From positions 1-19,427 of the forward strand of contig JAUWBH010000114.1 of assembly GCA_030605085.1 (NCBI GenBank): 19,427 nt of DNA, given 5' to 3'. The position numbers and the translations under genes are program-made. Position 1 is the stretch's first letter; each line of letters begins with the position of its first letter. Source of the stretch: Promethearchaeota archaeon. GTDB lineage: Archaea > Asgardarchaeota > Lokiarchaeia > Sigynarchaeales > SOKP01. Shown one piece after another: positions 9,046-15,227 of the stretch. The notes under the pieces are model-generated. The model worked only from the letters and a program-made list of their open reading frames with translations. It was not told the origin of the DNA and did not search any database.

Positions 9046-9114
9046 TCCTAGGTTTAAATCGCCAAATACCGCATTCTTGGAAAATATGAAAATAAAAAAA
9101 GTTATTTTTTATTC

Positions 9115-10002
9115 TTAATTGATATTTAATTCATCTTCAGTTATAACTCGTGCTTCCTTTATTCCTTTTCTAAAACGTTTCACCAGATATTTTTTTGTTA
9201 TTAAAGAATAAATGAAATAGGCGGGAGTCATTGTAAAAATTAATAACAATGGAGTGACTATAAGAATTCCCATGATTGCTGATACATCTTGTAGACGAGT
9301 TAAAAAATAGTAAGAAATAAATGATACATAATACACAATTGCTGTGATTCCGGCATATCCGCTGATAATATTTTTATATTCAAGGTGAAGTGGTTCTATT
9401 TTATACAAAGTCCTTACATTTTCAGATGGGAGTTTATGATGTATCAAGCCAGCATCCTCAATAGCCCAACCAATAGCTAAGATACCTATTGCAATAGGAT
9501 AAACAAGAAATGCTATGTTGTTGAATATATCTTGAATGTATAATGGATTATCTATGCCGATTTCTCCAACCCAGTAATTTTTTTGTTCATTCGTGAGGAA
9601 ATTTTCAACTCTGATAAATCCCGAACTGATTAAAGTTGCACTTAACCCCATTGTTAATAAAAACACGAAGATTGCTCTTAGGAAAAATTTTTTCACATTG
9701 AACAATTCCAGCGGTATGTCAATATAACTGTTTTTATATTGAAACCATATTTTATTCTTTATTTTAATAAAGAGGGGAACAAATATCAATGGAAAAATTA
9801 TGATAAAAACTATAGAGGCAATATTCGGCCACAGAACACTAAAAATTAGTAAATGAGTCTCTAAAGGTAAATTTGTTATCGGAACTATCGATTGCGCTTT
9901 ACTACCTTGACCAAACGCAAAAGTTAAGGATAAGATCAATGCAAGAATGTAAAGAAAAAAAAGTATTGGCGCTATTATATGGTTTTTTTTCATACAAATC
10001 AT
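9115..10002 (-). CDS. Six-helix membrane protein of unknown function
   Basis: 295 residues. About six membrane helices are visible: near 9-31, 48-78, 106-128, 165-185, 212-236 and 242-268, with a 35-residue extracytoplasmic-type loop after helix 3 and a Lys/Arg-rich C-terminus. I recognise no family motif. Start ATG at 10002; a second ATG three codons in (9993) is equally possible. Its stop lies about 70 nt before the MFS start and in the same frame, with two adjacent stops (TAA-GAA-TAA) between them, so it is a separate gene probably co-transcribed with the transporter. A partner or accessory membrane protein is conceivable but unproven. Confidence 0.7.
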   Translation of the reverse strand: MICMKKNHIIAPILFFLYILALILSLTFAFGQGSKAQSIVPITNLPLETHLLIFSVLWPNIASIVFIIIFPLIFVPLFIKIKNKIWFQYKNSYIDIPLELFNVKKFFLRAIFVFLLTMGLSATLISSGFIRVENFLTNEQKNYWVGEIGIDNPLYIQDIFNNIAFLVYPIAIGILAIGWAIEDAGLIHHKLPSENVRTLYKIEPLHLEYKNIISGYAGITAIVYYVSFISYYFLTRLQDVSAIMGILIVTPLLLIFTMTPAYFIYSLITKKYLVKRFRKGIKEARVITEDELNIN

Positions 10003-10199
10003 ATATATTTTTTTATAGAATAGATTTTAATATGTCTATATTAATAATAAATCCAAAATAATTTAAATTAAATAGTAATTTGAGACTTTTACAATAAAGT
10101 AAACCTTAACTTAATGAACTGAACCAAAGACTTAGAAAATTTTGTGAATTTTTCATGAAGTTTGCTTATTTTTAAGCAGTTCATACCAGAAATCTTAGA
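10003..10199. other. AT-rich spacer with a small hairpin
   Basis: No gene seen. A perfect 6-bp stem with a TTTT loop (TGCTTA / TAAGCA, 10163-10178) could fold in the transcript downstream of the broken kinase. ATGAACTG (10114-10121) is repeated inverted as CAGTTCAT (10177-10184), 55 nt apart and partly overlapping the hairpin. The right side (10003-10060) is AT-rich and should hold the promoter of the 9115-10002 gene, but no well-spaced TATA box stands out. Confidence 0.4.
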
Positions 10200-10346
10200 T
10201 TATTTATTAATACCAAGCAATTTTTTTAAAAGAAATAAAGCACCTTGCTTGTCTAAAGGTTCGTTGTTGTTTCCGCATTTGGGGTATAGACAACAGGCTG
10301 GACAGCCGTTAGGAGTATCGCAACAATAATATAGAGATTTAAGCGT
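10200..10346 (-). pseudogene. Cys-rich 48-codon reading frame without a start codon
   Basis: Stop to stop, the minus strand reads a short Cys-dense peptide: YYCCDTPNGCPACCLYPKCG, then NNNEPLDKQGALFLLKK and a stop. Seven Cys fall within about 17 residues, spaced like a metal-binding or disulfide knuckle, and the codons are less AT-rich than the surroundings, which suggests real coding. There is no ATG, GTG or TTG. Its first codons overlap the last codons of the broken FGGY kinase in another frame. I do not recognise the family. It may be the tail of a lost gene, a rare-start small protein, or chance. Confidence 0.35.
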
Positions 10347-11933
10347 TTAAATTTTCAAACATTTTTGTATTTCTTTCGTATATCTTCGTAAATTCACGGT
10401 AGATTTTTTTATAAATCTTTTTAGAGTTTAGATTAGGTTTAAATGATTTTTCAATTTGAATTAATGGTATTGCTTCCGAAAAATCTTTAAGTATTCCTGA
10501 GCCAACCATAGATATAATAGCTATACCACTATTAGACGCTAAGTCAGGTTCAGCTATTTTATTTATATTTTTTTCTAAAATATCTGCTAATATCTGACAC
10601 CATATATCTGATTTGCAACCCCCTCCAATAGTATTAATCTGCTTACTCTTTCCTACTAATCTTTCTACGTAAGTTAATCCCCATTTGATATTAAATGCAA
10701 CTCCCTCATATACTGCTCTTAAAAGATCTACTCTTTTATGGGCAAGGCTTAGATTATAGAAACCTCCTCGAACATTTGAGTCGTTAATAGGACTTCTTTC
10801 CCCATACATCCACGGAGTAAAAATTAGATTTTTCGCGCCAGCTTCAGATCCTTCTACAGTAGAATTCAAATATTCATATAATTCTTTTGGATTATTTTTA
10901 TATTTCTCTACTTCACCTTTAAACATAGCATTTGCTATCCAATCAAGACAAACAGCACCAGTTTCTTGCTTACTGATGCATAAATAATTATTTTGAGCAG
11001 AACAAATACTTCCTGTGTAATATGCAATATTTTTTTTCTGTTCAGAAAGATGCGCTGCGACAAAATCGGCCGTTCCTAAACAAACAATGAGCTGTTTTTC
11101 GTTTATAGCCCCAGAACCCAAAGCCCCAGCAGTAAAATCAACAGATCCTACAAAAACGGGAAGCTCTGATCTTAAGCCTAGTTCCTCGGCGGCTTTTTTT
11201 GTAAGTTTACCTGCTAAATCAGTCGTTTTTTTTATTTCAGGCAGTTTTTGCTTGTCTATTTCAAATTTATCTAATATAATATCAGACCAATTCAATTTAT
11301 TTAGATCCGAATCCATCATCCATGAAACATTTCCTAAATCTACTGAAGTTATTGCATTATTTGTGCATTTGTGGACTACAAAATCCTTTACATTGAGAAA
11401 TTTATATGTTTTTTTGTAAATTTCTGGTTCATAATTTTTTAACCATATAATATGTGAAATGGGGTCCTTCCCATTTAATCCAGAAGAATTCTATTTCTTC
11501 TGTTTAATCCTGGAGCACCCCCCGTGTTATCGAGAAACATACTAAGTGTATCAAAATTATAGCCAGAGACTAACTCGTCTCCCTCTGAATATTTATGAGT
11601 TATTGTCGAGGCCCGAGTATCAAGCCAACTAATACACTTCATTAAAGAGATTCCTTGTGCATCTATTGGAATCGTACAGTTCCCTTGGGAATCGAAGATT
11701 AAATCTATAATATCGTCCGGATTAATATTGTTTTCATGAATAACAACGTGAGTTGCTTTTATTACAGAATTCCAAAAATCTTCGGGTTCTTGTTCAATCC
11801 ACCCTGGTTTTGGGGGATAATAAAGCGGATAATTCACTTTTGTTTGATAAAGAGCATTTAATTTTAAGTCAAATAAAACGGCTTTATTGCCCGATGTTCC
11901 TAAATCATGAGTTAAAATATATTTGCCTGTCAT
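10339..11933 (-). pseudogene. FGGY-family carbohydrate kinase (xylulokinase-like), frameshifted by a 29-bp insertion
   Basis: Two pieces of one kinase. The 5' piece (11933 to a stop at 11475) has the phosphate-binding start HDLGTSGNKAVLFD and GWIEQEPEDFW. The 3' piece has GSVDFTAGALGSG, GERSPI, the RAVYEGVAFN helix and the FGGY signature 2 (GGGCKSDIWCQILAD). Between them the second frame continues without a stop (GLNGKDPISHIIWLKN, then NVKDFVVHK), so no sequence is lost. Removing 29 bp restores one frame of 521 residues, the normal size of these ATP-dependent sugar kinases. As it stands, translation stops after 152 residues (GGAPGLNRRNRILLD), so the protein is inactive unless the insert is removed or bypassed. 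Start ATG at 11933. Substrate probably a ketopentose or related sugar, uncertain. Confidence 0.9.
11474..11510. mobile_element. Transposon-footprint-like insertion inside the kinase gene
   Basis: TTTAATCC occurs at 11474-11481 and again at 11503-11510. Between and overlapping them is a 22-bp near-palindrome (11481-11502): CAGAAGAA, a 6-bp centre, then TTCTTCTG, perfect 8-bp inverted ends. The layout (7-8 bp target duplication around terminal inverted repeats) is what an imprecisely excised or fully internally deleted insertion sequence leaves. With one copy of the direct repeat and no palindrome, the kinase frame is restored exactly. No transposase is nearby. Confidence 0.6.
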
Positions 11934-11958
11934 TTTTATAATTATTGATTTTTACTTG

Positions 11959-11970
11959 TATATTTAAAAA
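11959..11970 (-). promoter_or_regulatory. Candidate TATA box of the kinase gene
   Basis: On the minus strand TTTTTAAATATA lies about 26-37 nt before the kinase ATG at 11933, the usual archaeal TATA position for a leaderless transcript. A perfect palindrome abuts it upstream. Confidence 0.4.
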
Positions 11971-11978
11971 AATATGCT

Positions 11979-12001
11979 AGTTATACACAATATGTATAAC
12001 T
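11979..12001. promoter_or_regulatory. Operator-like palindrome upstream of the kinase
   Basis: AGTTATACA and its exact complement TGTATAACT are separated by 5 bp; after one mismatch two further GC pairs flank it. It sits directly upstream of the TATA box, where a bound repressor would block TFB or an activator could act. It is probably the binding site of a dimeric regulator of the sugar kinase. No regulator gene is visible beside it. Confidence 0.5.
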
Positions 12002-12022
12002 TGCATAATAAATAATTTTGAA

Positions 12023-12307
12023 TTAATTAACAATTTTTCTTGTAAAGAATTTGTATTTGTTTATAGTTTTTAAAATCCAATTTAAAATTGTTTTTTTGAT
12101 TTCTTTAGTTAAATTTGAAACGATAATTGTATAAGCAAGTCTAAGTTCTTTTTTACTATTTTTATCTAAAATTAAACGAGCATCACTGATTTTATTCTCT
12201 TGATACGCTTTAGTTATTTTTGCTTTTTCTCTTATTATTCTTTCTTTCTCTTCTCTTTCTTTACGAATTCGCTCTTTTTCTAAAAAAATAAGATTTAATC
12301 CTCGAAA
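12023..12307 (-). pseudogene. Charged coiled-coil reading frame lacking a start
   Basis: 94 codons are open between a TGA at 12308-12310 and a TAA at 12023-12025. Apart from the first few residues the sequence looks coding: a Lys/Glu/Arg coiled coil (EKERIRKEREEKERIIREKA), then SDARLILDKNSKKELRLAY and a C-terminal amphipathic part ending FFTRKIVN. No ATG, GTG or TTG is in frame. Just upstream another minus-strand frame carries coding-like LYLDDLNDFED ending at a stop, as if one gene had been frameshifted. Probably the decayed 3' end of a gene I cannot name. Confidence 0.4.
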
Positions 12308-12387
12308 TCATTTAAATCATCTAAATATAATTTTCATCGAAAGAATGTGATATTAAATTTTTCAAAGATTAAGGAGCTTGATGATTT

Positions 12388-12576
12388 ATGAAAAAAGGAA
12401 AAATTCGAAATGTCAAAGGAGATTTAAGAACTAAATATTCGAAACTCCTCAAATACTTGGATATTAAACCCATTCTATCTGATTATAAAAAATCAGAAAT
12501 CTACAAGCGTATTGCAAATAGGACATTCTCCCCATCCTTTTCTAAGGTAGTACCCGCATTTTGGGCATTCTTTTAG
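12388..12576 (+). CDS. Short Lys-rich ORF, possibly a truncated gene
   Basis: ATG at 12388 is preceded by a good Shine-Dalgarno (AAGGAG, 12372-12377) about 10 nt away. The first 44 codons look like normal Lys-rich coding for this genome (KGDLRTKYSKLLKYLDIKP). The last 18 codons are just the antisense of the zinc ribbon of the vWA gene, so the frame probably ran into it by chance after losing its own 3' end. No family recognised. Could be a real 62-residue protein, a truncated remnant, or spurious. Confidence 0.3.
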   Translation: MKKGKIRNVKGDLRTKYSKLLKYLDIKPILSDYKKSEIYKRIANRTFSPSFSKVVPAFWAFF

Positions 12577-13776
12577 TTCTTCATCCTCTTTCCATTCAGT
12601 CACTTTTAAACCCTCCTTTTGGCGTTCATGTTTAAGTTTATCTAAGTCTTCCTCTGTCCATACTTCCATACTAAGAGGAACTGCAGGTTGTCGACTTTTA
12701 GCAACTTTATTTAATTCCTCTTCCGTCCAAGTGGATGAGGTTTGACCTCGTGCCATCCAAGGCGATTCAGATGTGCTGGTGCTCGTTGTTTTTGAAGTGG
12801 AAAGGTGTTTTATTATCATGATAAGCGAATTGCAATTTGGACAAACTTTTCCTGGTAAATAACTTAAACATCCATCGTGAAAAAATGCCCCACATTCAGC
12901 TTTCCAAGATACATTAATTTCAAATTCCGTTTCTGCTCTACTGCATCTAACACAGACGCTATTTGGAGGAATTTCAGACAATTTCTCGCACTTTTCTTTT
13001 TTAATAAGCCTCGCATCATCAATACCAAGCTTTCTCATAGCCTTTTGAAGCGTTTCTTCATCAATATCAGATATATCTCCGTCAATATATTTTTCCATTT
13101 CGATAATTTGTGCTTCTATCTCTTTTGCCATTTTTTCAACAATTTCCATTAATTTTTTAAGAAGATCATTAACATTCTCTAACCTATAATATGCTCCTCC
13201 CGTAATTTTCGATAAATTTTTCCATAACTTTTCACATGAGGGGTCATAGGTATTACCGGAGAGGTGTGCTTGAATTGCAAATAGGGTAATGTCTCCATTA
13301 TTAAATTTTCGTGCAATTTCAACAGGATCGTTCTTACAACAAACTTTATCGTTTTTGTTATTAGAATAGCCATGAGCGGGCGCATCACCGATTAAAACGA
13401 CAATCTTCTCCGCTTCTTGTTTCCAATTCATATTTAAAGCGGTATTTAATCCGGATCCAACGCATTCTGGAGTATCCCCCCCGCCCGCATTTTTTTCCTT
13501 TTTTAAAAATTTCTTAATTTCGTCTCCATTCCTTGTAAATGCATAATTCCTAATTATCCATGAATCTGTATGATCGCGGAAAAGTACAACAGCAAAATGT
13601 AGGGTCATATTATATTTTTGAGCTGTAGGCGAATTTTCTAATTGATTAATTATATTGCTCGCAATATTAATAACTACTTTCCTTTCACTACTCATAGAAC
13701 TCGTATAATCCAAAACGAGATTGAGATCGATATGCGCAAGTTGTTCTTTGGGTTTTAGTTTTTTGATATTTATCAT
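12493..13776 (-). CDS. vWA-domain protein with RING-like finger, W-T-E repeats and C-terminal zinc ribbon
   Basis: 427 residues from the ATG at 13776 (a TTG just before it, at 13779, is also possible). The vWA domain (about 15-215) has a complete MIDAS: D23-x-T25-x-S27, T102 (GGGDTPE) and D131 (IGDAPAHG), most like the vWA of alpha-kinase-type proteins. After a charged helix comes a RING-like treble clef: C275-x2-C278, C295, H300-x2-C303, C312-x2-C315. The usual fourth ligand after the third Cys is replaced (CGA-FFH), as in degenerate prokaryotic RINGs. Then a Ser/Thr-rich linker, three short repeats starting WTEEEL, WTEEDL and WKEDEEL (W350, W373, W395), and a zinc ribbon C404-x2-C407/C418-x2-C421. 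Likely a Mg-dependent protein-binding scaffold; an E3-like role is speculation. It stands alone with its own promoter. Confidence 0.8.
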   Translation of the reverse strand: MINIKKLKPKEQLAHIDLNLVLDYTSSMSSERKVVINIASNIINQLENSPTAQKYNMTLHFAVVLFRDHTDSWIIRNYAFTRNGDEIKKFLKKEKNAGGGDTPECVGSGLNTALNMNWKQEAEKIVVLIGDAPAHGYSNNKNDKVCCKNDPVEIARKFNNGDITLFAIQAHLSGNTYDPSCEKLWKNLSKITGGAYYRLENVNDLLKKLMEIVEKMAKEIEAQIIEMEKYIDGDISDIDEETLQKAMRKLGIDDARLIKKEKCEKLSEIPPNSVCVRCSRAETEFEINVSWKAECGAFFHDGCLSYLPGKVCPNCNSLIMIIKHLSTSKTTSTSTSESPWMARGQTSSTWTEEELNKVAKSRQPAVPLSMEVWTEEDLDKLKHERQKEGLKVTEWKEDEELKECPKCGYYLRKGWGECPICNTLVDF

Positions 13777-13791
13777 CAAAATATTTATACA

Positions 13792-13801
13792 AATTTATAG
13801 T
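13792..13801 (-). promoter_or_regulatory. Candidate TATA box of the vWA gene
   Basis: On the minus strand ACTATAAATT-like sequence lies about 16-25 nt before the ATG at 13776. A second TATA-like string (TATAAATA, 13782-13789) is too close to the start to be the main box. The leader would be absent or very short. Confidence 0.35.
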
Positions 13802-13836
13802 ATAAATATTTTTTTTTTTGTTAGTAGCACTAATTT

Positions 13837-13877
13837 TTTGTCACAAATCAACAATAATTATTTGTCAAAATTTGTCA
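13837..13877. repeat. Three TTTGTCA boxes upstream of the vWA gene
   Basis: TTTGTCA occurs at 13837-13843, 13861-13867 and 13871-13877 in an AT-rich upstream region; the first extends to the palindrome TTTGTCACAAA. The same core TTGTCA forms the arms of the palindrome before grpE (14425-14445), so the two promoters may share a regulator. Short motifs in AT-rich DNA can recur by chance. Confidence 0.35.
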
Positions 13878-13912
13878 CTAAATTCGTGATTTTTCTTGAT
13901 ATTTTTACATTT

Positions 13913-13939
13913 ATATTTTTCATCAGTGATGAAAAATAT
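13913..13939. promoter_or_regulatory. Perfect 12-bp inverted repeat with 3-nt centre
   Basis: ATATTTTTCATC, spacer AGT, then its exact complement GATGAAAAATAT. It lies 137 bp upstream of the vWA start and its right arm ends exactly where the histidine-kinase fragment's reading frame begins. It could be an operator, a transcript hairpin, or the end or joint of a rearrangement. Confidence 0.5.
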
Positions 13940-14048
13940 GTACACATCAAAAGAGATCGTCGATTCGCACGGTGGAAAGATCTGGGTCGAAAGCAAGGGA
14001 GAAGGTAAAGGATCTCGATTTATAGTAGAGTTGCCTGTTAAAAAATAA
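13938..14048 (+). pseudogene. C-terminal fragment of a histidine kinase
   Basis: 36 codons: SKEIVDSHGGKIWVESKGEG, then KGSRFIVELPVKK and a stop. This is the last part of the HATPase_c domain of sensor histidine kinases (the IVxxHGGxIWVES strand-helix region and the G2-type GxGxGS motif). Everything upstream (dimerisation His, N and G1 boxes) is missing; upstream the same frame reads AT-rich non-kinase sequence back to a TGA at 13887. It must be a truncated remnant of a longer gene, joined to unrelated sequence at about 13938. It cannot bind ATP alone and is probably silent. Confidence 0.8.
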
Positions 14049-14081
14049 ATAAATCTAAAATAAAGATAGATAATAAACAGT

Positions 14082-14210
14082 TTAAACGGAAATTGTTCTA
14101 TCAGAGAACATGATTAATAACGGATGTTCCCACGCCTTATTTTCAGCGCCCACTTCTTCTAACCTTATTCTATCGCATTTTATAGGTCTTATTTCGTGAT
14201 AGCCTTGCAT
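14082..14210 (-). CDS. 42-codon ORF, possibly a gene remnant
   Basis: ATG at 14210 to TAA at 14082. The peptide (MQGYHEIRPIKCDRIRLEEV, then GAENKAWEHPLLIMFSD and a short tail) has protein-like composition and is markedly less AT-rich than the surrounding DNA. Upstream, the same frame stays coding-like for a few codons beyond a TAA. I recognise no family. It may be a small protein or another fragment of a lost gene, as the neighbouring kinase fragment is. Confidence 0.3.
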   Translation of the reverse strand: MQGYHEIRPIKCDRIRLEEVGAENKAWEHPLLIMFSDRTISV

Positions 14211-14391
14211 TTAGATGAAGCATTCTACAAAGCACCTTATGTTTTTATTCTTACTTTTTGGACTAGACTTATTCAAATAATATAAAGACTAGTAAATTTT
14301 AGTTTATTTTTTATAAATTCGTATTGAATTGTATTATATCCTCTTAGGTAGTTAATTTAATTGCATTATTTTCTAAAAACACAATATTTAA

Positions 14392-14419
14392 ATATGTAAA
14401 TTCACATATGTAAATTAGT
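14392..14419 (+). repeat. Tandem 14-bp repeat upstream of grpE
   Basis: ATATGTAAATT at 14392-14402 recurs at 14406-14416, a 14-bp period (copies differ in the last three bases). It overlaps a TATA-like ATATTTAAATAT and lies 90-120 bp before grpE. It could be a pair of regulator sites. From 14211 to this point I see only AT-rich sequence with no gene. Confidence 0.35.
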
Positions 14420-14424
14420 GGTTG

Positions 14425-14445
14425 TTGTCAATTTATCATTGACAA
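14425..14445. promoter_or_regulatory. Operator-like palindrome upstream of grpE
   Basis: TTGTCAAT and its exact complement ATTGACAA, 5-bp spacer. It lies just upstream of the probable TATA box, a usual place for an archaeal heat-shock regulator site. Which protein binds it is unknown. Confidence 0.5.
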
Positions 14446-14460
14446 TTAAGAATTACATTT

Positions 14461-14468
14461 TATAAAAA
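14461..14468 (+). promoter_or_regulatory. Candidate TATA box for the grpE-dnaK operon
   Basis: TATAAAAA lies 45 nt before the grpE ATG, giving a predicted start near 14490 and a leader of about 20 nt that contains the Shine-Dalgarno AAGGGAG (14495-14501). A dyad (ATCAAA / TTTGAT, 14470-14483) sits just before the predicted start. Confidence 0.5.
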
Positions 14469-14509
14469 AATCAAAAATTTGATATTAAAAAAATAAGGGA
14501 GATGGAAAA

Positions 14510-15193
14510 ATGACGACAATTGAGGATTATTTTGATAAATTTATCAACGAGCGAAGTTTTTATGGAAAAAAATATAGCAATATGTCAATATCAGAAGAAG
14601 AGTATAATAAGCTTATAGAAATAGCAGAGAAATATGAACTTCTCGCTGCGGAACATAAGAAGATAAAATCAAAAAACGACGCTTTGCTCAAAGAACTTGA
14701 CGATTTAAAAGAGGACGGGCGAAAACTTAAAGAGTTAGAAAAAGAAAACGATAAATTTCTTAATTCACTCTTAAGGACGAGAGCGGATTTTGAAAATTAC
14801 AAAAAAATGTCTGAACGAGAAAATCAAAGATATAAATCGTATGTTATGGAAAATATTCTGAAAAAATTAATTAATCATTACGACGACTTGGGTAGGGCAT
14901 TAAAAGTTTTGGAAACGATTGAGAACGGAGAATCTGTAAAGAAAGGTTTTGAGATGTTAATTCAAAATTTCGAAAAATTATTTAGGGAAGAGGGCGTTGA
15001 GCCAATGAACTGTGAGGGAGAAAAATTTGATCCATATAAACAAGAAGCATTGATGGTAGAGGAGCGTGATGATCTCCCTGAGAATATTATAATAGAAGTA
15101 TTAGATAAAGGTTATTATTTTAATAACAAAGTTTTAAGAGCTGCAAAAGTGAAAATTTCAAAAAAATCAAATTTAGAAGAAAAAAGCAAATAA
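14510..15193 (+). CDS. grpE: Nucleotide exchange factor GrpE
   Basis: 227 residues. A long N-terminal coiled coil (about 30-110, heptad-rich in Glu/Lys/Leu) leads into the GrpE dimer helix with LRTRADFENYKKMSERE. Then come the four-helix part (GFEMLIQNFEKLF) and the beta-wing head: GVEPMNCEGEKFDPYKQEAL and VLDKGYYFNNKVLRAAKVKI, the C-terminal family signature. It releases ADP from DnaK. The N-terminal extension (about 50 residues before the coiled coil settles) is longer than in bacterial GrpE. Start ATG at 14510, 8 nt after AAGGGAG. dnaK follows after 34 nt, so the two are one operon. Confidence 0.95.
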   Translation: MTTIEDYFDKFINERSFYGKKYSNMSISEEEYNKLIEIAEKYELLAAEHKKIKSKNDALLKELDDLKEDGRKLKELEKENDKFLNSLLRTRADFENYKKMSERENQRYKSYVMENILKKLINHYDDLGRALKVLETIENGESVKKGFEMLIQNFEKLFREEGVEPMNCEGEKFDPYKQEALMVEERDDLPENIIIEVLDKGYYFNNKVLRAAKVKISKKSNLEEKSK

Positions 15194-15227
15194 AATAAAA
15201 AAAAATAACAAAAAGGAGTGAAAAAAT

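Noticed and set aside
10339..10350. 12-mer TTAAGCGTTTAA shared with 19318-19329
   Set aside because: It is coding in both places in different frames (kinase end, FkbM end), with no similarity beyond it; probably chance.
10344..10352. TTTAAAC, a classical -1 slippery heptamer in frame at the end of the kinase on the minus strand
   Set aside because: The Cys-rich frame downstream is in the +1, not the -1, frame; the -1 frame gives no recognisable protein, and the kinase already ends naturally there.
13721..14008. Plus-strand 95-codon ORF across the vWA upstream region
   Set aside because: Phe/Ile-rich translation of AT-rich intergenic DNA; the true coding remnant there (histidine-kinase end) is in another frame.
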